A stretch of DNA of 64,000 nucleotides from DAOUJI01 sp965237875. GTDB taxonomy: Bacteria; Chloroflexota; Dehalococcoidia; Lucifugimonadales; JAGWBF01. The stretch is taken from assembly GCA_965237875.1 (NCBI GenBank), contig CBDEGP010000001.1:124001-188000 (forward strand), in the 5' to 3' direction. This document shows positions 33,312 through 42,158 of the stretch, piece after piece. Below the pieces are notes generated by a model, which worked only from the letters and a program-made list of their open reading frames with translations, had not been told where the DNA came from and did no database searches. Every line of letters begins with the position of its first letter. Position 1 is the stretch's first letter. The translations under genes and the position numbers were made by a program.

Positions 33312-34963
33312 ACGACGTTTCCGGGAGCGTCCGACGCTAGGCCCAGCCTCTCGAGGGCCATCTCCCGAAGGCGGAACTTCTGGACCTTCCCGCTGGAGGT
33401 CATGGGGTAGTCGTCGAAGGCCAGGGTGTACCGGGGCGCCTTGAAGCTGGCCAGCCTGCCACGGCAGAACTCCGCCAGGTCTTCGTTGTCTATAGCCTGT
33501 CCGCTTTTGGGGACCACGCAAGCGCAGACCACTTCACCCAGCCGACCGTCGGGCGCTCCGACCACCTGGACTTTCAGCGCCGACGGATGGTACATCAAGA
33601 ACTGCTCCACCTCCGCCGGGTCCACGTTTTCACCGCCCACCTTGAGTTGGTCCTTGTAGCGTCCGAGGAAGCGTATGACTCCGTCGTCCCTCATGATTAC
33701 ACAGTCTCCGGTGTGCATCCATCCGTCGGAGTCCACCGCCTGTGCCGTCTCGTCCGGTTTTTTGTAGTAGCCCTGCATAACGCCGTAACCCCGCACGCAC
33801 AGCTCTCCCACGTCGGCGTTGGGCGCCTGGGCGCCGGAATCGGGGTCGATGACTTTCATCTCATATCCGGGCAGAGGATGGCCGGAGGCGGTGCAGCGGT
33901 CCTCCGTGGAGGAGTCCAGGAAGGATATGGCCGCCCCGACGCCCACCTCGGTCATTCCCCAGCCGGTCACGCTGGGGAAGAGGAGCGACTGGGCCCGCCG
34001 GGCCACGGGTTCGCTGGAGGCCATGCCCGCGCACAGTATCCCAGTCCTGAGAGAGCTCCTGTCTACGGTCTCACATGCCGGGTGGTCCATCATGTCCCGG
34101 AAATGAGTGTCGAACCCGTGCATCACGGTCGCCTTCTCCTGTTCGATCAGCTTCAGGCACTCGCCGGGATCGAAGGTGGTTGTCAGGGCCATTCGGCAGC
34201 CCGTGACCAGGGACATCAAAGGGCCTTCGTAGAGGCCGAAGCAGTGGAACAACGGCAGGTACATGAGAGTTACGTCGCCCGGCGTGATTCCCATGCGGTT
34301 CGCCGTGTCCACCACGGTGCGCTGGACGTTGTGGTTGTGCATCACGCCCTTGGGGAACCCGGTGGTTCCCGACGTGTACATCATCAGCGCCGTGTCGTCG
34401 GGGTCCGCCGACCCGTGTCTTGCCTCCAGCTCATGCCGGGAGACCTCATCTGCGCCTGCCATCACGTCAGCCCAACTTTGGGTCCCCCTGTAACGAGTGT
34501 CTCCCAAGACTATGACCCTGCGCAGCTCGGGGAACTTCTCAGGCCGGAGGTCGGAAGGGTCACCCGTTTCCATCTCCGGGCATAGCTCACGGACCATGGA
34601 CAGGAAGTCCATCGGGCCTGAGCGGTCCACGGTGATTAGGGTGGACGTGTCGGACTGGCGCAGCACGTATCCCAGGTCTGCTGTGCGGAAACGGGTGTTG
34701 ATGGGGACCAATACCGCGCCTATTTTCGCAACAGCGAGCATGACGTGAATCCACTCAGGCCGGTTGGGCATCCACAAGGAGATTTTTTCGCCGTGTCCCA
34801 CGCCGGCCGCCATCAGGGCCCTGGCGCACCGGTCCACGTCTTGGCGGAGCTCCCGGAACGTCCAGCGCCGCCCCTCGTGGTAGAGGGCTTCCCGCGGCCC
34901 GAATCGACGATCGGCCTCGTCTAGCAGAGCGCCGAGGGTCTGTTTCTGAAACCAGTCAGCCAT
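33308..34963 (-). CDS. AMP-dependent acyl-CoA synthetase/ligase
   Basis: 551 residues of the ANL superfamily, which activates a carboxylic acid as acyl-AMP and transfers it to CoA. The P-loop-like motif TSGTTGFPKG is at 197-206, GWGMTEVGVG is the A5 motif, YKDQLKVGGENVDP is the hinge region, and the catalytic lysine is in SSGKVQKFRLRE near the C-terminus. It follows the ThDP enzyme gene on the same strand (96-nt gap) and is coupled to a membrane protein gene. Chain length of the acid is not readable. Confidence 0.9.
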   Translation of the reverse strand: MADWFQKQTLGALLDEADRRFGPREALYHEGRRWTFRELRQDVDRCARALMAAGVGHGEKISLWMPNRPEWIHVMLAVAKIGAVLVPINTRFRTADLGYVLRQSDTSTLITVDRSGPMDFLSMVRELCPEMETGDPSDLRPEKFPELRRVIVLGDTRYRGTQSWADVMAGADEVSRHELEARHGSADPDDTALMMYTSGTTGFPKGVMHNHNVQRTVVDTANRMGITPGDVTLMYLPLFHCFGLYEGPLMSLVTGCRMALTTTFDPGECLKLIEQEKATVMHGFDTHFRDMMDHPACETVDRSSLRTGILCAGMASSEPVARRAQSLLFPSVTGWGMTEVGVGAAISFLDSSTEDRCTASGHPLPGYEMKVIDPDSGAQAPNADVGELCVRGYGVMQGYYKKPDETAQAVDSDGWMHTGDCVIMRDDGVIRFLGRYKDQLKVGGENVDPAEVEQFLMYHPSALKVQVVGAPDGRLGEVVCACVVPKSGQAIDNEDLAEFCRGRLASFKAPRYTLAFDDYPMTSSGKVQKFRLREMALERLGLASDAPGNVV

Positions 34964-35008
34964 AGCGCTTCCAACAATACACCCGTCCCAATACCCCCAG
35001 CCCCGCCT

Positions 35009-35026
35009 TTCCGGCGAAGGCCGGAA
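35009..35026. repeat. Short palindrome, REP-like
   Basis: TTCCGGC and GCCGGAA flank GAAG, a 7-bp stem with 4-nt loop, in the gap between the ThDP enzyme and acyl-CoA synthetase genes. The surrounding sequence (GCCGGAATCCAGG) is a type commonly dispersed in bacterial genomes. Confidence 0.45.
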
Positions 35027-35059
35027 TCCAGGGGCGCAGCGGAGCCACAGACCTTCATC

Positions 35060-36778
35060 TTAGGTTTCTCCGGCCCTGCGGGCGTCGGCCCGCCAGTCGT
35101 CGGGTGTGGGGTCCCGGTCAATTATCACGTCCACCACTGCGGGAAGCCCTGATGCCGTTGCGTCCCTGAGCGCCTGGGGAAGGTCACGGGAGTCCCTGAC
35201 CTGGACTCCGAAAGCTCCGAACCCGCGAGCCACCGCCGCGTTGTCCGTGTCCACGAACTCCGAGGCGATGGTCTTCCCCGGCGGCTGATGGTCCAGCACC
35301 ATGCCCAGGGCTCCGTCATTGAACACCACGCATAGAATCGGCAGGTCGTACTGCATGGCGGTGGACAGCGCGTTTACCGTCATCATGTAACCGCCGTCTC
35401 CGGTGACGCATGCCACCGGACGGTCAGGGTACGCCAGCTTCAGCGCGACGGCCGCGGGCAGCCCCCAACCCATCCCCGCGGTCCCTCCGGGGCAGAAGAA
35501 AGTGTTGGCCTGCCGGGACTGGTAGAGGTGGGCCATCCAGGTGCGGTTGTTGCCCGCGTCGAGAGAGAAGACGGTGGACGGGTCCAGAGTCTCTTGCAGC
35601 AACGCCACAAGCCGCTGGGGTGTGACTGGAGAGCTGTCCCGGTGCATCTCCGGGTCGTCGTAGAAGGCCATCTGCCGTTTGACCTCATCAAGGCCCGCCG
35701 CCCAAGCCTGCCGCTTGGACTTGGCGGCCTCGGCGGCTTCCTTGGACGCATCCAGCAGTTGGTCCATGATGGCTCCGGCGTCGCCCACTAGGCCCAGCTC
35801 GATAGGGAAGGTCCATCCGGCGTTCCGCTCGTCTATGTCAATCTGGATGATGCGCTGGCGCAGTGGGTTGAATACGTCCGGGCGTTCCCTCACCGTGTCC
35901 TGGGGCGTCAGCTTGGCGCCGATGACCAGCACGGTGTCGGCCTCTCCCACCAGCCGGTTGGCCGCGTCCTGGCCGTATACGCCCACCATTCCCAGGGACA
36001 GTGGGTGGGTTTCGGCGAGGGCAGATTTGCCCTTGTAGCTGGTGACCACGGGCGCCTGCCATAGCTCTGCCAGTTCCTGAAGCTGTCCGTGTGCCTTGGC
36101 GACGTGGACTCCGTTGCCCGCGACGATCACGGGCCGGGCCGACTCCGACAGGATGCGGACGGCTTTCTCTACGTCGGCGGGGGCGCTCTGGGGTTTGGCG
36201 GTGTTGAGGTATCCGGCGGCGTTGTGTATGAAGGGCGGAGACTCCACGTCCACCTCTCCCCCGATGGACGCCGAGCGCATAACGACTGCGGCAGGACCGG
36301 GCCGCCCGCTCATGGCGTGTTTGATGGCAAGCTGGGCGCTCAGCACCGCCTCTTTGGGGCTGGCCGCCACGGCGGTGTACTTGGTCATGGCCTTAAATAT
36401 AGCCGGAAGGTCGATGCTTCCATATTCGCCCGCTCCCGACTGGTTGGCGGCGTGCATCCCGACTCCACCGTCGGAGGTGTCGGTGAGTATGAGCATAGGC
36501 GAGCTGCTGAGCATGGACTCCATGATGCCAAAGGAAGCGTTGGAGCCGATGAACAGGCCCTGTCCCATGACGACGGCGGGCTTCCCCGACGCCCGCGCGT
36601 ATGCGTCGGCCATTATCGCAGCCGCCTGCTCGTGGCGCACCAGGATGGTCTTGATTCGGTCCTCCCGGCCGTGGAGCAGGCCGAATATCTGGCCCGTGCC
36701 TCCCCCCGGAATGCCGAACACGTACTCCACCCCGGCTTCCTCGAGGGTCTGGACTATCAACTCGGCGGCAGTTGGCAT
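35060..36778 (-). CDS. Thiamine-diphosphate-dependent enzyme (acetolactate-synthase-like)
   Basis: 572 residues with the three-domain layout of the POX/ALS family: PYR domain with the catalytic Glu in RHEQAAAIMADAYARASGKP (about 49-68), central domain (about 195-330) and PP domain with the ThDP/Mg motif VTGDGGYMMTVNALSTA ending in NDGALG (about 440-480). GGAGG lies 4 nt before ATG. It lacks an adjacent small regulatory subunit (ilvN), and neighbours are acyl-CoA genes, so a catabolic lyase or decarboxylase is as likely as acetolactate synthesis. Confidence 0.88.
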   Translation of the reverse strand: MPTAAELIVQTLEEAGVEYVFGIPGGGTGQIFGLLHGREDRIKTILVRHEQAAAIMADAYARASGKPAVVMGQGLFIGSNASFGIMESMLSSSPMLILTDTSDGGVGMHAANQSGAGEYGSIDLPAIFKAMTKYTAVAASPKEAVLSAQLAIKHAMSGRPGPAAVVMRSASIGGEVDVESPPFIHNAAGYLNTAKPQSAPADVEKAVRILSESARPVIVAGNGVHVAKAHGQLQELAELWQAPVVTSYKGKSALAETHPLSLGMVGVYGQDAANRLVGEADTVLVIGAKLTPQDTVRERPDVFNPLRQRIIQIDIDERNAGWTFPIELGLVGDAGAIMDQLLDASKEAAEAAKSKRQAWAAGLDEVKRQMAFYDDPEMHRDSSPVTPQRLVALLQETLDPSTVFSLDAGNNRTWMAHLYQSRQANTFFCPGGTAGMGWGLPAAVALKLAYPDRPVACVTGDGGYMMTVNALSTAMQYDLPILCVVFNDGALGMVLDHQPPGKTIASEFVDTDNAAVARGFGAFGVQVRDSRDLPQALRDATASGLPAVVDVIIDRDPTPDDWRADARRAGET

Positions 36779-36930
36779 GGCGCCTCCTTAGCGGCTCTCG
36801 GTGATTAGAAGTGTACATTCCCGCCAGGTTTCTGGGAAGGGTGACGCTTATTACGAACAAGGGACGTTCTTCCACGGGCTTGGGGTGATTAGCTACAATG
36901 AGGCAAACCGTCCTAGCTTGGAGGCGTCCG

Positions 36931-37605
36931 ATGAGCCTGGAGCCTATGTGGAACGCGTTGACCTTCGAGGTCCTGGAAGCGAAAGGGCGCGACGTCTGGA
37001 ACACTCTGTCGGATAAACTTCGGCTTCGCATGAGGCGGGCCCTGAGCTGGCTTGAGCGTGCGGAAAAGGAGAAGGATGACGACGACGCTGCCTTCATCTT
37101 CTACTGGATAGCTTTCAACGCAGCCTATGCGACAGACCGGAGGCAGGCGCCCGACATGGTGGAACGGATCAACTTCTCCGAATATTTCGACACGATACTG
37201 CGTCTCGACGTCGAAGGCACAATCTACGACGCAATCTGGCAGAGGTTCTCCGGCCCCATCAGGGTTCTCCTCGACAACAAGTTCGTCTTCCAGCCGTTCT
37301 GGGACCATCACAACGGATTGGGGCACGACAACTGGGAGTTCCTGTTCGAGGAACGCAAAAGGGAGGTGCGCAACGCGCTGGTCACGCATGACACCCGCTT
37401 CATCTTGAGCGCCGTGTTCGACCGGCTCTATGTCCTGCGCAACCAGCTGATTCATGGCGGCGCGACCTGGAACGGGTCTTTGAACCGCGATCAGGTCCGG
37501 GACGGGGCCAGGATAATGGCCTTCCTCGTTCCTCTGTTCATCGACCTGATGATGGCCAACCCGCGAGTCGACTGGGGTTCCCCATACTACCCCGTCGTGG
37601 ACTGA
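36931..37605 (+). CDS. HEPN-domain protein (putative RNase)
   Basis: 224 residues, mostly helical. The HEPN catalytic signature R-x4-H is present as RNQLIHGG (R170-H175) preceded by DRLYVL, in a helix typical of Apea/MAE-type HEPN proteins. Such proteins often act as RNases in toxin-antitoxin or abortive-infection systems, usually with a nucleotidyltransferase or other partner; none is seen here. I start at ATG 36931 because GGAGG lies 6 nt before it; an earlier in-frame ATG at 36898 overlaps a TACAAT -10-like box. It begins the accessory island that continues to 39599. Confidence 0.72.
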   Translation: MSLEPMWNALTFEVLEAKGRDVWNTLSDKLRLRMRRALSWLERAEKEKDDDDAAFIFYWIAFNAAYATDRRQAPDMVERINFSEYFDTILRLDVEGTIYDAIWQRFSGPIRVLLDNKFVFQPFWDHHNGLGHDNWEFLFEERKREVRNALVTHDTRFILSAVFDRLYVLRNQLIHGGATWNGSLNRDQVRDGARIMAFLVPLFIDLMMANPRVDWGSPYYPVVD

Positions 37606-37803
37606 CAAGCCCCGCCCACGGCCCTTCCCCTCCGATGGGGAGAAAAACCGGCCTTTGGCTGTCAGTGAAGAGAGGATAAGTAGGAGGGTCGTTCCACCTG
37701 TCCTGGACTCGCGTCCAGTGACAAGTTTTCTGTAATGAGATAGTTTACAAACCCGAATATTTGAGCTATAACAACTCTCATGAACCGCATAGGGGACCCG
37801 CAG

Positions 37804-38416
37804 GTGAGTACAGAAAAGCGAACTTTACACAAACTTCTACAATGGACTGACGATGAGTGCCACACCTTCTTACTTAGAACGGATGCGGTGGTCTTCTGGC
37901 CCTCATTGCCCGAACTGCGCTGTAAGCAAGCCTTACAGCGTCACTAGGAAGTCCCACACAAAGAATCACGTCCAGACTCTTTCTTTACGAGTGCCATCGC
38001 TGCAAGCATCAGTTTACGTCCACAGTCGGCACCATCTTTGAGGACTCTAAAATCCCTCTCCAAAAGTGGTTGGGGGGATATTCCACATGGGTTCATCTAG
38101 GAAGGGTTTCAATCCCACCAACTACGCCGGAGCCTAGATATCACCTATCAGTCTGCGTGGTTCATGTGCCACCGTATTCGGTAAGCCGCTAAGGACATAG
38201 GCTTTCCGAAGTTGACGGGCACTATTGAAGCTAATGAAACCTACATGGGCGGTCACACAAGGTGACGGCATCCTACTTACCATGAGAGAGTTCGAGTTTA
38301 GATTCAACCGGAGGAAGATTTCGGACGCCGCAAGGTTCGCCGCTTTGATGCCTCAGGCTCAGAGGAGGCGTCTGTGGTACTGTCGGGCCCCTCAGCCTCA
38401 GGACCCCCACGCCTAG
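37804..38416 (+). pseudogene. Decayed IS1595/ISXO2-type transposase
   Basis: No single frame covers it, but fragments in successive frames reconstruct the family: LHKLLQWTDDECHTFL, HCPNCAVSKPYSV, YECHRCKHQFTSTVGTIFED then SKIPLQKWL, QSAWFMCHRIR, GTIEANETYMGGHTR and MREFEFRFNRRK. The zinc-ribbon cysteines, the TVGTIFEDSKIPL block and the ETYMGG block are diagnostic. Several frameshifts and stops, and Asn in place of the Asp before ETY, show it is inactive. It lies between the HEPN gene and a toxin-antitoxin pair. Terminal repeats could not be defined. Confidence 0.82.
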
Positions 38417-38510
38417 GAGGATTAGCGAGGATCTCTATCGCTTCCTAGAAGGACAACGGATGAAGCGATGTGCTAGTATCGTGGTACATTTCGGGCACAT
38501 GGTCCTATCC

Positions 38511-38539
38511 AAGGTGAGTGCTGAGGGGGCACTCACCTT
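38511..38539 (+). terminator. Hairpin downstream of the decayed transposase
   Basis: A perfect 11-bp stem, AAGGTGAGTGC (38511-38521) with GCACTCACCTT (38529-38539), and a 7-nt loop. It lies 54 nt before the next gene and could be a terminator or part of the old element. Confidence 0.45.
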
Positions 38540-38592
38540 CCGCTAGAAGCGACGACTCCATAGGATCCTAGCACGATGGAGGTTATTTTGTC

Positions 38593-39294
38593 ATGTCCCA
38601 AGTGACTAACGGACATGAGGCTGTCAACGGCTGGCGGACAGAGTCAATGTACAGCTTTGCTGAGGCCGCTCACCTCGCCAACGTCTCTGCCACCACGGTT
38701 AAAAACTGGCTAGTCGGATACGCGGTTAGGGGCCGGGAAGTTCGGCCTTTGTTCCCAACTGGCAATGGCGCTATGGTTTCTTTTCTCCAGATGATAGAGA
38801 TCATGGTCGCTGGACGGTTTCGTAAGAGCGCATCGGGGAAAAGTTTGTCATTCAAAAAGGTGCGAGAGGCCTATGTGAATGCACAGGAGGTATGGGGCAT
38901 AGAGTACCCGTTTGCTCATATGAAACTGGAAGCACTAGGTGGCCACATTGTTCATTTTCTGAAAGAGGGGAGTTCGGTAGCCAGCTATCAAACCCTGGAT
39001 GCCCCAGAACAATGGACGTTGCCGGGGTTACTGCGGAGTGAAACGGTTGACCAAATTGAGTATGACGATGAACTAGCGGCTCGGTGGTTTCCAATTGGTA
39101 AGACAGTGCCCATCGTCGTTGACCCTAGGCTAAGCACGGGCCTGCCAGTAATTAAGGGGCGCGGAGTGACAGTGCAAGCAATCCGCAAGCGATTTAAGGC
39201 TGGACTGCGCATTGATTTCATTGCGAAAGACTTTGAAATGGACCCTTACCTCGTTGAGACGGCCTTACAATACTGTGAGAAGGTCGCTGCTTGA
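38593..39294 (+). CDS. DUF433 antitoxin (VapB45-like)
   Basis: 233 residues. An N-terminal helix-turn-helix (MYSFAEAAHLANVSATTVKN, about 19-38) would bind DNA. The C-terminal DUF433 domain (about 175-233) reads IVVDPRLSTGLPVIKGRGV then IRKRFKAGLRIDFIAKDF. This two-domain form matches antitoxins of the VapB45 type. GGAGG precedes ATG by 9 nt. The stop TGA overlaps the toxin's TTG start (TTGA). Confidence 0.85.
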   Translation: MSQVTNGHEAVNGWRTESMYSFAEAAHLANVSATTVKNWLVGYAVRGREVRPLFPTGNGAMVSFLQMIEIMVAGRFRKSASGKSLSFKKVREAYVNAQEVWGIEYPFAHMKLEALGGHIVHFLKEGSSVASYQTLDAPEQWTLPGLLRSETVDQIEYDDELAARWFPIGKTVPIVVDPRLSTGLPVIKGRGVTVQAIRKRFKAGLRIDFIAKDFEMDPYLVETALQYCEKVAA

Positions 39295-39599
39295 TTCTGC
39301 TGTGTGACGAAGACGTAGGAACTGGAGTGCCAAAGGCCCTCGCCGCAGTCGGATACGACGCTCGTTCTATGATAGGTATGTCATGGGGAGGACGCGCCGA
39401 TGAGTTCTGGTTAACAAAAGCAGGTCAACAAGAATGGCTTGTACTTAGTTGTAACAAACGGATGCTGAAGGTGAAGGCAGAGAGGGACACTATTGTCCGT
39501 GAACGTGTTGGGATAGTCTTTCTAACCACTGGCGAAGAACACCCGCCGTCAGTTCTTTTACGACTATTGAAGAAATGGTCAGACCTAGAGTTACTCTGA
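39291..39599 (+). CDS. DUF5615 PIN-like toxin (VapC45-like)
   Basis: 102 residues. The opening LLCDEDVGTGVPKALAAVGY has the acidic pair (D6, D8) of the PIN-like DUF5615 group, with LVLSCNKRML in place of the more usual TxDxDF, so catalytic competence is uncertain. TTG start overlapping the antitoxin stop by 4 bp (TTGA) implies coupled translation. Ends the accessory island. Confidence 0.82.
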   Translation: MILLCDEDVGTGVPKALAAVGYDARSMIGMSWGGRADEFWLTKAGQQEWLVLSCNKRMLKVKAERDTIVRERVGIVFLTTGEEHPPSVLLRLLKKWSDLELL

Positions 39600-39715
39600 A
39601 ACACCACCACTAGGCCATTCGCTCGCTTCCTCTCTGCAAACAATCACCTTTCGGACAAGTTTCGGGACTACCACTTGTAACTAAAGGTGTGACAAGTATA
39701 TAGCTGGCCCTTTTC

Positions 39716-39744
39716 TTGACGGTAGGCAGGGGCGGCACTACAAT
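39716..39744 (+). promoter_or_regulatory. Putative thiolase promoter
   Basis: TTGACG (39716-39721), exactly 17 nt, TACAAT (39739-39744); coding starts 65 nt later behind AAGGAG. Confidence 0.6.
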
Positions 39745-39808
39745 TGTGGCGCCCTTTCATTTGGCGAATTGCAGCCCTCTAACTTGACACCACCTAAAGG
39801 AGCCCATC

Positions 39809-41008
39809 ATGCGCGGCGTTGCTATAGTCTCTCCCCTTCGGACACCCGTAGGAAACTTTGGCGGCGGCCTCAAGGGCGTCTCTCCCACCGACCTGGGCTC
39901 TCTGGTCATCAAGGAGCTTCTTGACCGGACGGGACTCGATCCTGCCAGGGTGGACGACGTAATCCTCGGCAACGGCTACCCCAGCGGCGAGCACCCTGCC
40001 ATAGGGCGCCTGGTCTCCCTGAAGGCCGGCCTGCCCATAGAGGTGCCCGGATACCAGCTTGACCGACGCTGCTCGTCTGGCCTCCAGGCCATTATCAACG
40101 CGGCTATGGAGGTCCAGACAGAGAACGCCGACGTGGTCATAGCCGGCGGGACGGAAAGCATGAGCGGCGCCGAGTACTACACCAACGAGTCCCGTTGGGG
40201 GGCCAGGTTCGGCTCGGTCAAGTTCCACGACCGGCTGGAGCGGGCCAGGGAGACGGTGTCCCCTGAGGAACGCTTCGGCTACATTTCGGGGATGATCGAG
40301 ACCGCCGAGAACTTGGCTAAGGAGTATGAGATATCCCGCCAGGAACAGGATGAATACGCGCTGCGCAGCCATCAGAGGGCCGTGGACGCCATCGAGTCTG
40401 GCAAGTTCGAGAAGGAGTTGGTGGCGGTCCCCATTCCCCAACGCCGGGGCGACCCGGTGATGTTCGACAAGGACGAAGGCCCCAGGGCTGACACGAGCAT
40501 GGAGGCCCTTTCCAGGCTCCGCCCCGTCATGGGCCCAGAGGGCACCGTGACCGCAGGGAACGCCTCCACTCAAAACGATGCGGCGTCGGTGTGCCTGGTG
40601 GTCGCCGAGGACAAGCTGGAGGAGTTGGGACTTACGGCCATGGGCTATCTTAAGGGTTGGGCCGTCACCGGCTGCCATCCGGCCACGATGGGGATTGGAC
40701 CTGTCCCGGCCACCGCCAAGGTGATGGGTAAGATAGGCATGTCCCTGGAGGACATAGACCTGATCGAGTTGAACGAGGCCTTCGCCTCCCAGGTGCTGTC
40801 GGTGCTGCGCGAATGGAAACTGCCCAATGATGACAACCTGAACGTTAACGGCTCAGGGATTTCGCTGGGCCATCCGATAGCCGCCACCGGATGCAGAATC
40901 CTCACCACTCTGCTCCACGAGATGGAGCGGAGGGACGCCGAGTTCGGGTTGGAGACTATGTGTGTCGGCGGGGGGCAGGGCATGGCCGCCGTGTTCCAAC
41001 GCCGCTAG
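39809..41008 (+). CDS. Acetyl-CoA acetyltransferase (thiolase)
   Basis: 399 residues. Thiolases cleave or form 3-ketoacyl-CoA. The acylated cysteine is C88 (DRRCSSGLQA); NEAFA, GHPIAATGCR (H355) and the second catalytic cysteine in CVGGGQG (C385) complete the site. AAGGAG precedes ATG. Monocistronic, with its own promoter and a strong terminator. Degradative or biosynthetic use is not decidable. Confidence 0.93.
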   Translation: MRGVAIVSPLRTPVGNFGGGLKGVSPTDLGSLVIKELLDRTGLDPARVDDVILGNGYPSGEHPAIGRLVSLKAGLPIEVPGYQLDRRCSSGLQAIINAAMEVQTENADVVIAGGTESMSGAEYYTNESRWGARFGSVKFHDRLERARETVSPEERFGYISGMIETAENLAKEYEISRQEQDEYALRSHQRAVDAIESGKFEKELVAVPIPQRRGDPVMFDKDEGPRADTSMEALSRLRPVMGPEGTVTAGNASTQNDAASVCLVVAEDKLEELGLTAMGYLKGWAVTGCHPATMGIGPVPATAKVMGKIGMSLEDIDLIELNEAFASQVLSVLREWKLPNDDNLNVNGSGISLGHPIAATGCRILTTLLHEMERRDAEFGLETMCVGGGQGMAAVFQRR

Positions 41009-41034
41009 CCAACGGCCTCAGCTTACAATAAAAC

Positions 41035-41062
41035 CGGCGGACCCCGATATCGGGGTCCGCCG
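41035..41062. terminator. Bidirectional terminator
   Basis: A perfect 28-bp palindrome (CGGCGGACCCCGAT and its complement) lies between the convergent thiolase and NHL genes, with A-rich sequence on its left, giving a T-run for the minus strand. Confidence 0.7.
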
Positions 41063-41089
41063 ATCGCTTGGTCCTTTGTCAGGCAGGGA

Positions 41090-42109
41090 TCAGAGGTTGA
41101 ACTGAGCGTCCACGTAGTTCTTCTCTTTGATGTAGACTTGGAGGCGCGACCTCATCTGATCGACGATGACCAGATGGCCTTCTGCGTCGGCCAAGACGGC
41201 GGTCGGGAAGTTGAACCGTTGCTCCGGCTCCAGACTCTTCACTCTCTTGCGCGCCTTGATCGTGTCCGGGTTGGCGGCCACGACCTCCGCTCCCCACTTG
41301 GACAGCTGGTGCGCGTCGCCGACGAAGGTGGTGATGTGGGTCCCGTCGGGCGCGTACACCTGCACTTTGCTTTCACCCCAGTCCACCACGTAAACGTCCC
41401 CCTCGCTGTCCACTGCCACGTCGCTGGGGCGCCGCAAGGCGCCCTCCCCGATGTCGGAGTCCCCGAAGGTCATGAGGCAATGCCCGTCCTGGTCGAACTT
41501 CTGGACGCGGCCGTTGTACCAGTCGGCCACGTATACGTCTCCGTTGTCGTCGACGGTCACGCCCCAGGGAGCATTGAGCTCGCCCTCTCCCGTGCCGCAC
41601 TTGCCCCATGCTTTCAGGAACTTGCCGTCCTTGGTGAAAGCCTGGACCCGGCTGTTGCCGCTGTCGACCACCCAGAGGTTCCCGTTCTTGTCGAAGTCAA
41701 TGCCTGAGGGGCTGTCCAGCTGCCCTTCCTCGGAGCCGCACGAACCCCACTTGGTCAGGAAGTTCCCGTTCTTGTCGAAAACCGAGATGCGGTTCAGGTC
41801 CTCGTCTGACACGTAGATTCGGTCGTCGTCGTCAATGGCGATGCAGGTGGCGCCGACGAACTGACCGTCCATCTCGCCATAGCTGCCGAACTCCTCTATA
41901 AACTCTTCATGGCCTGCATCCTCTCCGAAGGCCAGCTTGCTTATACGGGTGCCTTGGTTGTATTCAGACCCACGGTTTATGACGTAGGCGAAGCCTTCGG
42001 AGTCCAAGGCGATGTCCATTGCGTATCTGAATCCAGGGCCGCCGCCGGCGTTGCGCCCTATGCAATGGCTGTAGGTGTATGTCCGGCCGAGAACCGTGCG
42101 TGTAAGCAT
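41090..42109 (-). CDS. NHL-repeat beta-propeller protein
   Basis: 339 residues from ATG 42107-42109; a TTG four codons upstream (42121) is also possible, and the GGAAGGA ribosome site suits neither perfectly. Five or six NHL repeats follow, e.g. PSGIDFDKNGNLWVVDSGNS, APWGVTVDDNGDVYVADWYN and PSDVAVDSEGDVYVVDWGES. No signal peptide is evident. NHL propellers bind proteins or RNA, or act as lyases; no catalytic motif is seen. It is 49 bp after the DUF1800 gene on the same strand and probably co-transcribed. Confidence 0.85.
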   Translation of the reverse strand: MLTRTVLGRTYTYSHCIGRNAGGGPGFRYAMDIALDSEGFAYVINRGSEYNQGTRISKLAFGEDAGHEEFIEEFGSYGEMDGQFVGATCIAIDDDDRIYVSDEDLNRISVFDKNGNFLTKWGSCGSEEGQLDSPSGIDFDKNGNLWVVDSGNSRVQAFTKDGKFLKAWGKCGTGEGELNAPWGVTVDDNGDVYVADWYNGRVQKFDQDGHCLMTFGDSDIGEGALRRPSDVAVDSEGDVYVVDWGESKVQVYAPDGTHITTFVGDAHQLSKWGAEVVAANPDTIKARKRVKSLEPEQRFNFPTAVLADAEGHLVIVDQMRSRLQVYIKEKNYVDAQFNL

Positions 42110-42158
42110 CAGCGCACCCAATCCTTCCGATCAGATGTTTCTATCAACCCCCCGGATG

